From Penicillus capitatus (taxonomy: Eukaryota > Chlorophyta), in contig OZ287705.1 in assembly GCA_965649825.1 (NCBI GenBank), positions 806,001 to 870,000 of the forward strand: a DNA stretch of 64,000 bases, read 5' to 3'. Below, one piece after another: positions 12,101 to 24,479 of the stretch. The position numbers and the translations under genes are program-made. A model generated the notes under the pieces. That model was not told the DNA's origin and did no database searches. It saw only the letters and a list, made by a program, of their open reading frames with translations. How positions within the stretch are numbered: the stretch's first letter is position 1; each line of letters opens with the position of its first letter.

Positions 12101-12430
12101 ATGCAAGAAGGGACATTGCCGGGAAGAGCAACGACACGCCGTCTCGGTGCTCGACTTGGAGATTTTGTTCAGTCTATATCTGTGGAGATTGAAGCAGCTA
12201 GTAAGAGACGTTCAGCGATGCAAAATGGCAGTTCCGTTGGCAATAATGTGAATACCTCAGAGAAATCGAGAACGGGTGTACGAAGGCAAAAATTGAAAAA
12301 CGCTTTCGGAAACGGAACTGCTCAGCTAAAGACCGCTGGATTGTCCAAGTTGTGGGGACATCGACGAAATTCGCAGACCGAAGAGAATAACAACTACCAA
12401 CAACAGCAACAGCAACAACCACTCTCATGA
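9112..12430 (+). CDS. SMP-domain lipid-transfer protein, TEX2-like
   Basis: Five exons (9112-9189, 9257-9503, 9572-9981, 10043-10387, 10454-12430) encode 1018 residues. The N-terminus is a single hydrophobic anchor that probably sits in the ER membrane. A PH-like segment follows, as in plant and animal TEX2 relatives. The SMP domain (about 406-700) starts GVYGLNMFLARWAFD and carries the family signature of alternating apolar strands, interrupted by a long charged insert. SMP domains form hydrophobic tubes that move lipids at membrane contact sites. The last 300 residues are Ser/Pro/Asp-rich and end in a Gln run encoded by a CAA/CAG tract at 12398-12418. The start is the first ATG before the anchor. 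TRAPPC11 follows after 128 bp. Confidence 0.85.
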
Positions 12431-12558
12431 CAGTTGTATCTTCCAATATTCCATGCCACGCTACTTATGTTGAAAGAACGACCTTTCCATTGTACATTGG
12501 CTACCTTTGTCATAAGAGGCATCTGACTTCCTGAATGATGTGACAGGCGCATCTCGCG

Positions 12559-15500
12559 ATGGATTTCTTTCCCGACGAACTGAAAGCGAATCCTATACCG
12601 CCCATCTTGATCACTGGATGTCCTGGACTTCATCAGCAGCTCGAAACATTCTTTACTAAGACGCTGAGACCAGCACTGCGAGTGCTCAGACAGACCGAAG
12701 AGACAACGATACTTGACGACCTCTATCGTTCTCACTCTTTCAGAACTCGCACATTGACTGAAGGTGTATACTGTAGACGAGTCATCTACACCAGAAGACT
12801 CAGAGGACGATGCATCTCAAGGCATGCTGAATGTACATGGTGTTTTTACAGTCGTCTTGCAAGGAGTGTGATGTGACGTGTCTGAAGGTTACCTGGATGC
12901 GAGAGGTCCTGATGGCTCGTCCTGTTGTGATTGCTGTCTTCATTCCAAGGCAATAACACACAGGCATTTCATCCAGGACGATGTATGATGTCTGTTGGGC
13001 GGTGTAGGGCGGATGTGGACACAGATCCGCAGAGATGGTCCAACTTGTTGCTGCGATTACAGACGGTCAAAGAATGCTGTGAACTACATCATGCACGTTT
13101 CGTGGTAGTGGTTGTGTGTGACGAGCTGAAAGATCTGCCAGCAGATGTGATTTCGACATTCAAGACGCGTTTTGACTTGGATGACCGATCGATCTCTTCG
13201 CTGTTGGCCATCAACGTAGATCCAAATGATCCGTCCATTGTTCAATTGGCCAACAACGAGTTGAAATCCATCGGACACATGATTCTTGAAAATGCCTGGG
13301 CTGTGCATCAACACCATGCACAACGCATTTTGCTAGAATCATCTCAAAGATCACATACATCCCAGCAGCGCAATGTGCTGGACTGCTGCAAGGTGAAGCG
13401 TCATGGCTCTTCTGTGCTGGGAATGCATGTATGGTGTCTCTAGTTGGGGTTTTTGGCGGAATGTCAGCAAGAATGGTCATCTGCTGTGCATCAGTACAAT
13501 ATGGCATATCGTCATCTGTCGGAACTGCTTCGCACAGAAGAGTTCAAAGTGAAGATGCATGGATCGTCATTCTTCTGAGATGAGTTGTCATGATGTGACA
13601 GAACGCGATGCTTCTTGAAGCCCTGTATGTATCGGAGTTTGTCTCGATGAAGATCTGTTACTTGTTAATGCATCAGCAGAAATCAGAAGAGGCCTGGAAG
13701 CAATTCCACTTGCATCTGTCAAAATTCCGAATCCCGACAGGTTAGCATTCTAATACCAGGATTGATTGAATGCACTGTAAGTGGTGGTCTGGTAGGGGCG
13801 TTGAGAATGGGTCTACATGCCTTCTTTCTTGGCTGGTTGTCGCGACAGTACGAGATCATGTTAGATATTGTGAACCAGAGAACTGGAACGCACCAAAGCC
13901 TCCTCTCTGTCTCCATCGTCTCTCGACGGCATCTAGCCAATCTCTATTACTACACAGCCGAAGCCGCTTTGCTGGAGAGACGCCATGTTTCGGCAGCATT
14001 GGCAGATCTGGGTTCGAACAAGATGCCTGTGTACGACTTCGTGGTTCCTTCACGCTTTTGGGGTCGATTCCAGCTCAAGTCGGATGACGAATTAGAACCG
14101 GTTCCAGCGAACGTTTTGGATGAGTATCTCTTGGCTGTCGAGTCCAACAAGTCCCTTCAGCAACGCAGTATCTCTCTGCTGCAAACATGTCTATCACATT
14201 TGAAGCAATCAAGAGTCGTCAGAAGATCGGCTCATGTCTCAACATTGCTGGCAGAAGAACAACTGGCTTCTGGAGAAGTGCATGCAGCACGTGAGAACCT
14301 GCTCAATGTGGCAGATGTCTATCGACGGTATCGAATTCGATTTGGGCAGCCAACATGAACGCACGTTTGTGAAGGGATGGATGGAACTTCCCTCTTTCGT
14401 CTGCATTGAGACTGTTGATAGAGATCTCTTCAGAATCATATTGGGAAAAGGCAATCTACTCTTTGGAGTTGGCAACATTGGAAGATGTTGCAGGCATTGC
14501 CAGGCGTAGTGAACTTGCTCAATCTGGTGTCGACAGTCTCACTGCTAAACGTACAGGCAAGCATTAACTGCTTGATGGCTCGTGACTGTCGTTCTCCCTC
14601 TGTAGAATCCAACCAATCTAAGCTATGGGAAGCGGAGGCAAGTGAAACAGAACTGCCGCCAAGAAGAGCTAACGTGAAGGGCGATTTCAGAGACATCGGA
14701 TGGAGTTCCATCATTGAAGTGCTCTGTGGTTTCCAACCGGACCACGATCTGAACAGCAATGTCCACTTCGGAGTCGCCCTCAAGAACAATCTTCCCATTC
14801 CTTTACCAATCTTTGCTGTCTCTGTGCATTTCTTGGAGCACAAAGGACAAAGCAGAGTGATCCAGTTCGACGATGCACAGTCCATCCATCTCAAGACTGG
14901 TCAATGGAAAGAATTCATGACGGCATTTGTCCCGACGATCCACGGAGAAATGCGTGTGGAGTACATTGAAATCCGATTCGCTCCTCAGTCTTCACTCAGC
15001 TGGCATCCACGTCTGTCTGGCAAAGCTAAGATGTGCGAACAAGTGATGGAAATAGATCACATTGAGCATCTTCCGTTCAAAGACTCCATTGTCTCTCCTG
15101 GACTTCATTCCATTCGCATCAAGCACGTGGGTGTATCACCATCTCTCTTGGTAGAAACACCCTGTCACTGCAAAATGGATGAGATCTTTGGTTTCTAGAT
15201 TCAAGGTCCACAGACGCTCTATCTGGGAGAAAGTATCTTCATTTCGGTCGAGGTTTCCTGCGAAGCTGCGTTCGAAGGAGAGTCTCTCAGATTGGATCTG
15301 AGTTGTGATAATTCAATGGGCAATCCTCAGTGGATAGAAAACACATCGTCGGTGATGGAGATGAAGGATATCCATCTCACAGCAGCAACGGATCAGTGGA
15401 GACAGCAGCACCAAGTCTCTGTATGTTCATTCGGATTGGTGTCTGTCCGTGCCACTCTGAAATTGAACTCAGAAGCGGCCATCAGTCAGTGTCTGTCGTT

Positions 15501-16408
15501 TGAAGTGAAAGAGCCTTTCTTTGTTGAGAGTCGAGTGCTCTCTCTTCCTGCCACATGTCTCTTCCTGCCATCTCCTCAACAAGACGTAACACCAAATCCG
15601 CTAATGCCACATCAATCAAACACAAAGGTCGCTCCTCCCACCAATGTCATTTGCATTCCTGAGGGTCCAGATACCTACGTCCATGTTGCCGTCAAGTGCA
15701 AAGCAGAGTGTCAACTCATTTTGACGGACGTTGCCTATGTGTCAGAAGAAAACGTGCCTCTAAAGGCAAGGCACTGTTTTTATGGCTATTCAGTCGGACA
15801 TTCAGTTGTTTCAGATCCATCGGATTTCTGGTAAAGCGGAAGATGTTGCTGTCTGCAGAGGTGATGTGCAGTCCATGATTTTCAGAATCGAGCAGAAAGA
15901 CAAGCTGCCACGACCGTGCACTTCAAATCTTGTGCTTCAGTGGAGAAGAAAAGAACGGATGCCATTGCAGCAGATCAGCAGCAGTTTGCTGGAAGAAGGA
16001 AAGACAAGAGAGGTGACAGAGAACGGGGAGACAAGCACAGCAGAGACCACCTGTCGCTTGCACGATCTTGTCACACAGAAGCCATTGCTCAGCGTTTGCT
16101 GCCAACCTCCAAGCGTCGTAGAGACGGGGGTCGCCTTTGCTTACTCGATCAGTGTCCGCAATGAAACCACATTGCCGGAGGAATTTGAAATTACGGCGAA
16201 TGAATCGCCTGGATGTCTGTTCTGTGGAGATCGCACCCAGCAGCTGATGATTGCTCCCTTAAATCAACGTCAGTTGAAGTGGGAATGTGTCACCTATGCT
16301 TCGGGCAACGTGAAAGTGCCGAAGATTCTGATCTCTGCTCCTCGTTTGCAATGTTTTGTCGAGGCTGGAGGGATGGAGATCTTCGTGCGTCCACGACCAC
16401 TTACATAG
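12559..16408 (+). CDS. TRAPPC11: TRAPPC11-like trafficking complex subunit (foie gras/gryphon)
   Basis: Eleven exons (12559-12681, 12764-12832, 12888-12949, 13008-13392, 13444-13548, 13602-13740, 13796-14327, 14375-14550, 14606-15126, 15199-15765, 15815-16408) give 1090 residues, close to the usual 1100-1130. The start matches the family pattern of a Pro-rich N-terminus then Gly and Leu-His. The foie gras region, a helical repeat with WSSAVHQYNMAYRHL and YRRDGWNFPL, occupies the middle. The C-terminal third has beta-rich Ig-like gryphon composition. TRAPPC11 belongs to the TRAPPIII complex acting between ER and Golgi and in autophagy. The intron 12950-13007 has a GC donor. The intron ending at 15814 could start at 15754 (GT) or 15766 (GC). 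Exon 1 to exon 2 is the least certain join. Confidence 0.85.
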
Positions 16409-16481
16409 ATACTGGCAGGCTGGTATTGTATTGTTGCCTGTTTAGCTGATTTGGTTTATTAAGTGGACTAGATCAGCGAAA

Positions 16482-16996
16482 ATGACACAATCTTGCAACG
16501 ATCCAGTGCAAAGCATTCAATCAGAAGGATCTTCTTTGATAGAATATGCTCTGTCAGTTGCCAAGGAAGGCAGCCGGCAGACTGGTAACAGCTTCCACGT
16601 CAAAAGCAGATCTAGCCGTACTCATCGGGCGATGATGACGGCACGGGTGAGAGAGAATTTCAACCAGCTGTCGCATGAAGAGGTACTCGCCAACATTGTC
16701 AACGGTAGTTTCGTCATCGAATCCTTTGAAATCTGCGCTCTCTCTCCTCTTCAAGCGACAGAAAACGAAAAGACTATTCTCTCCTGAAGAAAATCAGCTG
16801 ACCGTTCTGAAGGATTCGAGAGTAATGATTCACATCTTGTTCTTTCTTCTCTCGGTTGCAGCACAGAGATTTCATATTGCTCTTTCGACGGGCTCTTTGT
16901 AGGATCCTTCGAGACTGGACACTGAGGTTGCCTTCAGATGTGTACAGGTTCTTCCTTTACCAAACTCGCTGTTACAGTCAAACCCGTAACTCTTGA
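16482..16996 (+). CDS. unknown small basic protein (tentative three-exon model)
   Basis: The ATG at 16482 lies 74 bp after the TRAPPC11 stop. A model with exons 16482-16682, 16762-16821 and 16862-16996 gives 131 residues and keeps frame through introns of 79 and 40 bp. The product is basic, with a helical, Arg- and aromatic-rich C-terminus. No domain is recognised. Reading without splicing gives a 101-residue alternative stopping at 16787. The model is plausible only because donors, acceptors and phases agree. Confidence 0.35.
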
Positions 16997-17789
16997 CAGC
17001 AGAGAGCAGACTGTCGGATCATAATACTTGTCAATGAACAGATGACTTTGCAGCGGGAAGACAACACAAATCCATCAGTATTCCCGTCAGGATGAATGTT
17101 TGCTTTGTCGTTCAAGAGATCCTCGTGCGAATCGGAATTGGAGCACAAAACAGTACATGAGTACTTAAACAAAACCGTCCTTACGCATGTCGAGCCGTCA
17201 GTGTACAAGTGTGGTGATTACGAACGACAAAGACACGAGAACAAGTGGAGAATGACAACATCTCTTTTAATAGTGTCACATGTGTCGACAAGTGTCATCT
17301 GTCGCACGCCTATCAGTTTGGATGACAGAGTGGACGCCTAATTGAGAAAAAGATGTTTTGAGAGCACTTCGAAGAGGTGACCTTGCAGAATGGCATCCTC
17401 GATCCAATTAACTTTTGTTTCAAATGCATAGAACTTTTTACTGCTGTTAAACTTGATGCGACCCTTAAAGAATATCATCTGACTTGAGACTATCTAATCT
17501 ACCGTAATCTGGTCCATTTCGTCGTTCTTCGGAAAAAGACATCTCATGCATCCGCTGATGTTATGAATCAATGATGGTAAGGGGTCGATTACAAGAAAAC
17601 ATCGTGTCCTTCCTTTCTTATGTACACGTTGAAGCAGCATGGATATCTTTTTCGAAGCACATCGTCGGAGTCTCTTGTGCCCAGTCGCATTCGTTTGATG
17701 TTCGAAAACGATTATGTTAAAGAATTGACTCCATTTCGGGAGAAATTGCAGAAGATCGCTATTCGTGTTTGCTTTCGCGGTCGCACAAA
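16997..17789. other. 793-bp stretch without a defensible gene
   Basis: Several short ORFs occur on the plus strand (17096-17341, 17620-17925), but none shows a domain or a splice partner. The stretch probably holds the 3' untranslated region of the small upstream gene and the promoter of the NEET gene. Confidence 0.5.
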
Positions 17790-18195
17790 ATGCAGACTCA
17801 GTTTCTTATCGCCAAGCCCACAGGTCAACAGATGTCTCGACTACCGACGAGACGTTTACCTCTGGCACGCGCCGAGCCTGCTGTCATCAATCCTTCCATC
17901 GACAAGGAATCAAAGAAGGTCGTGACGACGATCAATGTTGCGGAATTAGACAAAAAGGTCACTGCAACAAAACTCCAGACAACAAACACTGTTCTCAATT
18001 CCGCTGTTCTCTTCCTTCAGGGAGTCTTCTGTCGCTGTTGGAGATCTGGCACAGTAAACTACTATTCCTGTCCTAACCATCGATTTGATGGAATGAATGT
18101 GTTTCTAGTTTCCAAACTGCGACGGAACGCATGCGAAGCATAACAAGGAAACGGGAGACAACGTTGGGCCCCTGATTGTGAACAAGTCTAGCTGA
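17790..18195 (+). CDS. NEET: CDGSH iron-sulfur (NEET) protein
   Basis: Three exons (17790-17957, 18021-18053, 18109-18195) encode 95 residues; introns are 63 and 55 bp. The spliced protein contains the complete CDGSH motif, CRCWRSGTFPNCDGTH, in which three Cys and one His bind a labile 2Fe-2S cluster, followed by the family ending KHNKETGDNVGPLIV. The middle exon is only 33 bp and supplies the first two Cys; the third Cys and the His come from exon 3. The first 30 residues are rich in Arg, Pro and Ala and fit an organelle presequence, as in the plant NEET protein of plastids and mitochondria, which acts in iron and redox balance. Identification is very firm because the motif only appears after splicing. 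Confidence 0.93.
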
Positions 18196-18324
18196 TTAAG
18201 CACCCATTGGTGCAACCCATTTTTTGCATGGGCGAATGTGTTTGTCAAACACCCGCCATGTAATTAATCCCTTTTTGTGGCTGACCCAATTCAGACGTGA
18301 TGAGCGGTGGTGGAAAAAGCTTTG

Positions 18325-20298
18325 TCATGCACCGAGAATTTTCTTCTTGGCGAGTTCGGCAATGTATTTATCCGGCACCCCGCTGTTCTTGAGTTCTTGG
18401 ATCTTACGTTCCTTGATGTCCTCCAGTTTCTTTCTTTCGGCCTCCCGCTTCTGGCGAAGCTTTCTGCTTTCTTCTATGACATCTTGTCTCTTCTTCGCGC
18501 GCGTTGCCTCGTTACGATCAACCTGCTCCAGAAGCTCGTTCTTATATCGAATGCTTGCTTCCTTCACAGATTTTTCCTGTAGCATTGAATGTCAAGTGCG
18601 CCTGGTGGAGGCGAAGAGGAGGCTGACCTGGTTTGCTTCTTCGGCCGCTCGCATTTTGCTCACTTCAAGCACTCTGTAGAACTCTTGCTGCTCCATCCGC
18701 GCCATCTCACCCAATTGGCGAATCTTTGCTGCTTTTTGCGATTCCCTGGCCCTTGCTAACTCAGTCAGTGTCTTCTCCTTTTGTCGTTTCGTCGCAAGTT
18801 CCCTTTCTCTCCACTCTTTCTCCTTCTCTTCCTGATATCGACGCGCTCGAAGCTCATCGAGTTCTGCCTGTTTATCCGCCATCTTTTCTTGTTGCGCACG
18901 CAATCGCGCCGTCTCCAGTTCTTTTTCTTTCGCCATGCGTTCTTTCATGAGCGTCTCTTTCTACATACCATCCATGTCGTCTGACAGGGAATCAGTGGCT
19001 ACCTGTTCTCTCGCATCGCGCTGTCGGATGTACTCAAGGATTCTCTGTTCTTCTTCTTTTTCTTGGAGTTTCGCCTCGTCTTTTCGGCTAATCTGCTCGC
19101 GATTGGCTTTTGCGACTTCTTGCATCATTTGATCTGCTGCTTGTTTCTTTCTCCGACGAGCCTCTTCGTCCTCTTCCTTGACAGTCTCGATTCTCTAAAG
19201 CATGAATCTGTGCCGAGGAAGCAGGGGATCGATTCAAAGTCGAAGGACTTTAAGCATCAACTCGTTTTCAGCTCGTTGTATCTCGGTCTCCCTTTGTCGT
19301 GTTTTCTTTCGCTCTTCCAACTGATGTTCGATAACACGGGCGCCTTCGTACCTACTCTCTACGATCCTTTTTTCCGCTTCCTATGGTTTCTCTCGTCCGA
19401 ATCAACACGAAACGCATAGAGACGCACTTCCGCTTCCCGTACTGCGCGTTGTCTATCGACTTCCATGACGTTGTCCAGTCGTCGTTCTTCTTCTTTCTCT
19501 TGTATTCGCATTTGTCTCTTCTCATCAACTTGTTTGTCGCGAATGGACACGCACTGAGCATACAGCACCATCTGATTCATTCGCTTGACATCGTCCAACT
19601 GCTCGTCCATCAAATACCGCGCCCGTTGAGTTGTGGCTACACATCGACAACACCTATTATTCTCTATATCTCCGTACAGTAGTTATGTCTCGCACCCTTG
19701 TCTTGTTCTCCTTTGAGCACCTCCGTTTCCGACTCTTGATAATATTTCTTTCGCTCTTCGTCCATCTGTTGATGTTCATGTGTGTTGAACTCCGCTAACA
19801 ATTGCTTAAGTAACGGTGCACTTGTTGCATTCTTGTTCGTCTTTCGCGTGCGCGCATTCGAGATTCTTCAATTTTCTTTTCTTTTTCTTGTTTGAGAGCA
19901 CGCTGTTCTTCAAAAGAGAGAATAGGAGACGGTCGCAGCATCTCCTTCAATGCATCGCTGCTGACGATGACGGCATTGTCGGAAATCTGTTTCTCTTTTC
20001 TCGTCGAACCCTGCGACGTCGAGTTTAACAAAGGCAGGTCGATGTATCAACAACCCACCTTTTCGCAGACCGTCTTGAACAGTGTTCGATCGACAAAGCT
20101 TGTCGAAGATTTCACTTTATACCTGGCAAGGAGCATGGTGCACCCATCGCGTCGTTCGTGCGTGCACTTTGATGCGCTGCATTGCGATTTTTTGGATGCG
20201 TTGCTGGATCGCGATGCAGGTGGATGACTGCACGTTGTCATTGTTCGAGATTGGCGACGACTGTTTGAATCTACAGACGCTTCATTCTGATAGGACAT
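18325..20298 (-). CDS. CFAP45: CFAP45, ciliary microtubule inner protein
   Basis: Eight exons (20298-20059, 20010-19822, 19765-19696, 19636-19428, 19380-19249, 19194-19003, 18960-18628, 18576-18325) give 538 residues, close to the roughly 550 of animal CFAP45. Nearly the whole protein is charged helix of the trichohyalin/plectin-homology type. Family marks include the early K-V-K-S-S-T-S segment, YAQCVSIRD and [12 protein letters not shown] in the middle, and the C-terminus [18 protein letters not shown]45 lines the lumen of the B-tubule in ciliary doublets. Its start codon lies 51 bp from that of PACRG on the other strand. Confidence 0.92.
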
Positions 20299-20349
20299 TC
20301 TCGAGGCAGACGATTTTTCGTTAACATCGTCGGTCGTCCGTGTGGCGAA
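20299..20349. promoter_or_regulatory. 51-bp bidirectional promoter of CFAP45 and PACRG
   Basis: Only 51 bp separate the outward-facing ATGs of two genes for ciliary doublet-microtubule proteins. Both transcripts must therefore start inside this gap or inside the opposing gene. No motif could be assigned by eye. Confidence 0.6.
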
Positions 20350-21313
20350 ATGAGCGACATCGCAGCGTCTTTGTTTACAACTCAGTATAGAAATGAACAC
20401 ATTGCGGGGAAGCCGCCGCACGACACGACGCATGGCACAGAAACTGGCTGCTGCTTCGACATGATGGAAGACAGCGAGGCTCGCGCCGGAGTAGATCCTG
20501 TCTTCAAGCCGCCTGAAGCCGAAACCCCAGAATGGTCTAGAGCCACAATGACTTTTCGTTACAAATCCGAAAAACCAAATCCAAAGAACTTTCTCAAGTG
20601 TCGTTCACCGAGGCAGAAAGAGCAACATGTCGATGATGAGCCCAAGCCTCCAAAATCCGATGCCTTTCGGCGTAGAGAGAATCCACCAAACACCGCATTC
20701 CGTCGATTCTACGACCGTGGAGATATGCCCATTGCTGTCGACCACCGAGGCGTCAAGAATGGTTTGCTGTGGAAAGTGGAAGTGGCGAAACTGGATTATC
20801 ATCATTATCTGCCCATTTTCTTTGACGGAGTCCGCGAGACGCAGGATCCTTATAGGTTCGCTCATTTTGTTTCGAGCCCTTTTCAGTTCACTGGCTCTCC
20901 GCAGCAGATTTCTAGCGGTTAAGGGATGTGAAGATATGCTGCGCGTCGGCGGTTCTAAGATCAGGCCTGTGATTCCTCAACTGATCATTCCGATCAAAAC
21001 GGCACTTAATACACGCGACGAACAAGTCGTATGTATCATGCTGCGTCTCCTGCAGAAACTCGTCACCAGCGGAGAGCAAGTTGGAGAATCGCTCGTTCCT
21101 TATTATCGCCAGATTTTGCCGATTTTCAATCTTTACAAGAACCGGAACAAGAATCTTGGCGGTGACATCGATTACGGTCAACAGAATTGCTCGTGTCTAG
21201 GGGATTTGATCTCCGAGACGCTGACACTATTCGAGCAACAAGGGGGAGAGGATGCATTCATCAATATAAAGTACCTTGTTCCCACCTACGAATCATGCGT
21301 CAACTACACATGA
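20350..21313 (+). CDS. PACRG: PACRG, ciliary doublet inner-junction protein
   Basis: Two exons (20350-20855, 20908-21313; 52-bp intron) encode 303 residues. The C-terminal two thirds match the PACRG fold of stacked helices: [14 protein letters not shown], then [37 protein letters not shown] and the ending [13 protein letters not shown]. The N-terminal 100 residues are variable, as in other species. PACRG closes the seam between A- and B-tubules of axonemal doublets together with partners such as FAP20. It is divergent from CFAP45. Confidence 0.96.
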
Positions 21314-21849
21314 TGTTCGCTACTGTGTATCCTTTATAAGTCACAACATGGGAATGAAAGCCTGCCCAACCATTTTCCATGAACAGTCTCGTCTATCTTT
21401 GCACCATCATTGCTGGTTGATACAAAACGTATTATCATAAGGTTCAAGTCAAGAATTAGCCAGGTCGTTGTTCTCTTCAAGCGAAAATGAGGTCCCACGT
21501 CTCAGTGCGGAAGTCAAAAAAGCGATTGTCTATCTTTATAGGTGAGCTGACTGAAACAACATGTATTAAACCACTTATTGGCCGTACCAATGTCCCAAAA
21601 TAATTAAATGTATTTTATGAAGTGATGAGAACCTGCAGAGGCAATCAAGCATGATCGGATGTGATGCGATAAGAGATTGAAATCAGCCTCCCACTGAAAA
21701 AACTGCAAATCGGCAGCTTTGTCAATGCCCTGTAGCTACATCATAGACAGGGGAGGTTCTAGAAAACAGACCACCAACAGCGCATGACCTGAACCTTATT
21801 CCACTCCGCTTGTGCAAAAATCAAGACAGCGGCCGAAATGTCCAACACT
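21314..21849. other. convergent intergenic region
   Basis: This 536-bp AT-richer stretch lies between the PACRG stop and the stop of the minus-strand SPRY gene. It should contain both 3' untranslated regions. On the minus strand an AATAAA hexamer overlaps the SPRY stop codon (about 21849-21854). Confidence 0.5.
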
Positions 21850-23762
21850 TTATTGCCAGGCTTGCACGCTGTTTAGATGAAAGCGCCCCTCTCCAAACCA
21901 TTCTATCACGAGTTTCCATTCCACGTCTTTAGGCAAGGCCGAGATTTCATGCTCCACAAAATCCTGATTCTCTGAACCCTGCCCTCTTGGAAAACGAAAA
22001 TGTAAGCTTCCTGCTTCAACATTTAACACCAGCTACAAGCGCAATCGTCAGAATGTCGATGGAGGAGGAGGAGATAGGTAGGTATCGTGGAATCACACAC
22101 CTGAATGTTTGTGCCTGTCCTAAAAGGTTCATCAGCAGAGAGGCAATGTGGAATGCCATGTCGGAAGCATTCTCCTTCGTTGCTCCATCCATGGGATGTT
22201 CCACACTCCGATACTGATTCTTGGCTGCCCACTTCGGTATTTTTGCCGACGATTCCAATGTAACACCAGCCACTTAGTTGCTCACAAGTCACATCAAAGC
22301 AAGCAATTCCGTTGGCGACGCTATCCGCGCTGAACACGTAGCTTCTACCGGCTCCCGACACCGAACATGCAGTACTGTCTGAAATCAGTTCCACATTCTC
22401 CCCTTTAAGCGTTGGACAGAAATTTTGAAGCCTTTGATGATTCTCACTGGTCGGATCACAATTGATTGGATACTTGTCTGTGAACTTACATCCGCAAGAT
22501 GCTGCTTGTTTGTGAGACGGTGTCAGCTTGGGAGAGCGATGTGACCACTTCCCAAATGTCTTCGTTCTTTGACACAGTGATTGCCGACGAGATCTAGTAA
22601 CTCTTTCACTCTTCTTGGATTTCTTCTTACAGAATAATCCGATCAACTTATCCAGTGCTGATGTCTTGGGAGATGGATGCACTGAGTCGATGGGCTTCAG
22701 GGGTTTACTGAAATGTGGCGAGCTGTTCAGATTCAGCACGACATCTGTTTTTAATCCCCTGCTTGCGTACGCATGAACACGCGTTGAATACGGTTCTCCG
22801 TCTGTCCCAAAATGATGATGACCATGACCCCCAGCCGATAACTCCCCCTGTCCGCTCCCTTCTGACGTAAAGCTGTCACTTGGCTCAATCTGGAAAGCAC
22901 TGACTTCTGGAATCGGCAATCCACTGATTTCACATCTGTTATTGCCATGAGCGAAATCAGAAGGCGCCATCATTTGAGTTCTCGCGATCGTCGTATCAGA
23001 GGTTTCCATGAGTAATGGTGTGCGTATGGGCGACACAGAATAGTGTTCTCTGTCTGGAGAGTATGCTTTCTGTGACTCAGCACAGTAATCTGGTGAATGA
23101 TCCATTCCGCTGCGGGAGGATTCATAGAACATGTCTCTGGAGGAAGGTATCTGTTCAGAAGGCGATTTGCGTGAATCGGGTGTGCCCAAACTGAGTCCAG
23201 ATGCTGGCGAATGTCGATTCATGAGCGTCTTGGACTCCAATTGCTTCTCTTGGCGTCCTTGCTTTAATGCATTGTGGCAGAACTGAATCTGATACATCTG
23301 ACAGTGCATTTCTTCAATACCCTCCTCCATCTCTCGCCGGATCCTTCGCAGTCGCCGAATCGTGTCGTCGATGGATGGCCGGTGTTTCTCGGAGATGAGT
23401 TCGGATGTGTATGTCATAAAAGAACGACCAGACCTGCGTGAAGGTGCGCAGTTGGTTTCCTCGCGAATCGGCTCAACGGTGTTGCAACGATCCAGCATAT
23501 AGGCATCGTCACACCACGGACTAGAGAGTCGTCGCACCTTGTTCGCGTGAATCCCACTGCCTGTCCACGAAACACGACTGTCTAAGGAAATACGTGACAT
23601 GTGGGTTTCTCCGGTTGAAGTCGACGGCTCCAAACGACTCCCTTCACGAGACGCGGCTCGTGGAGAATCCGAATCATAATAAAACTCGTCGAAACGCGAA
23701 GAATACCCACGTGACATCGCAGCACTGCTCGTCCAGCAGGAGAGCTCTTCTAAATGTGTCAT
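21850..23762 (-). CDS. SPRY-domain protein with long disordered N-terminus
   Basis: Exons 23762-22101 and 22032-21850 are joined by a 68-bp intron and encode 614 residues. The first 430 are Ser-, Arg- and acid-rich with one short helix near residue 135-180, so largely disordered. The C-terminal domain (about 440-605) has the SPRY/B30.2 pattern: an initial strand run ending in GWCYIGIVG, then TSHGWSNEGECFRHG, ADEPFRTGTNIQ and a final VEWKLVIEWFG strand. The intron splits the SPRY domain, and only the spliced form completes it. SPRY domains bind proteins; the partner here is unknown. An alternative start at 23717 would shorten the N-terminus by 15 residues. Confidence 0.72.
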
Positions 23763-24479
23763 GAACAAACAGAGTTGCCTTGAAAGCAGAGGAATTGAAA
23801 TACAGAATAACTAGTGGGGGCTAAGGGACAGCCAAAAGAAGCGGAGAATAGACAAGCTCTATGCGGAGACAACAACGAAGCGCAATGCACAACAACAGGT
23901 CTGTGTCGCCAATACTAACGACGGGTGACCCAATCACGTTGCCGTCGCATCACATTAAATGACAGCTTAGTGAAAAGCACTTCTACATCGACCGCACAGT
24001 CGTGCGCCTTCTCTCAGACGAAACCAGATTGCCACCACGACGTGGGAATTAATACACGCGACGCACCGGTTGCGGAACATTAAATCGAGGCTACGTTTCG
24101 CACAGAGATGGATAGAACGTCGGGTAGGGCGCTGCGGGAGCTTGACTAAAATGCAGCTGTTGCCGAGTGTTGTCTGTCAACGCTGCTGTGCTTCACGTTG
24201 TCTGTGGACGCGTCTCACACTGTTTGTGCGCCGTAGGTTTCAAAGAGAAGAAAGAGAGAAAAAGTCCCTTCTACAAGGACCCATTCAAACTAAGTGCTAC
24301 ATTCCTCCTGTTCTTGCTTGATGTGACAGGCACTGTATTGAACAGTGAAGAACTTGCGGGGAAGAGTAAAAGGAACAAAGACGACAGGAGATGATCCACA
24401 ACAACCACCAACAGAACAGAAATCTCCCTTGTTGCACAAAAATCTCTCCAGCGATACTCTGCCAGTACAAGAGACAGTC
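23763..24479. other. divergent gap SPRY / CHUP1-like, possible hidden first exon
   Basis: This 717-bp gap separates two outward-facing starts. On the plus strand 24230-24330 has an open frame encoding a Lys/Glu stretch then a short hydrophobic run, which might be an upstream exon of the CHUP1-like gene. I could not connect it with consistent splice phases. Confidence 0.35.

Noticed and set aside
12398-12418. CAA/CAG repeat as a possible unstable microsatellite
   Set aside because: It is a short interrupted run encoding a Gln stretch at the end of the SMP protein; nothing indicates expansion.
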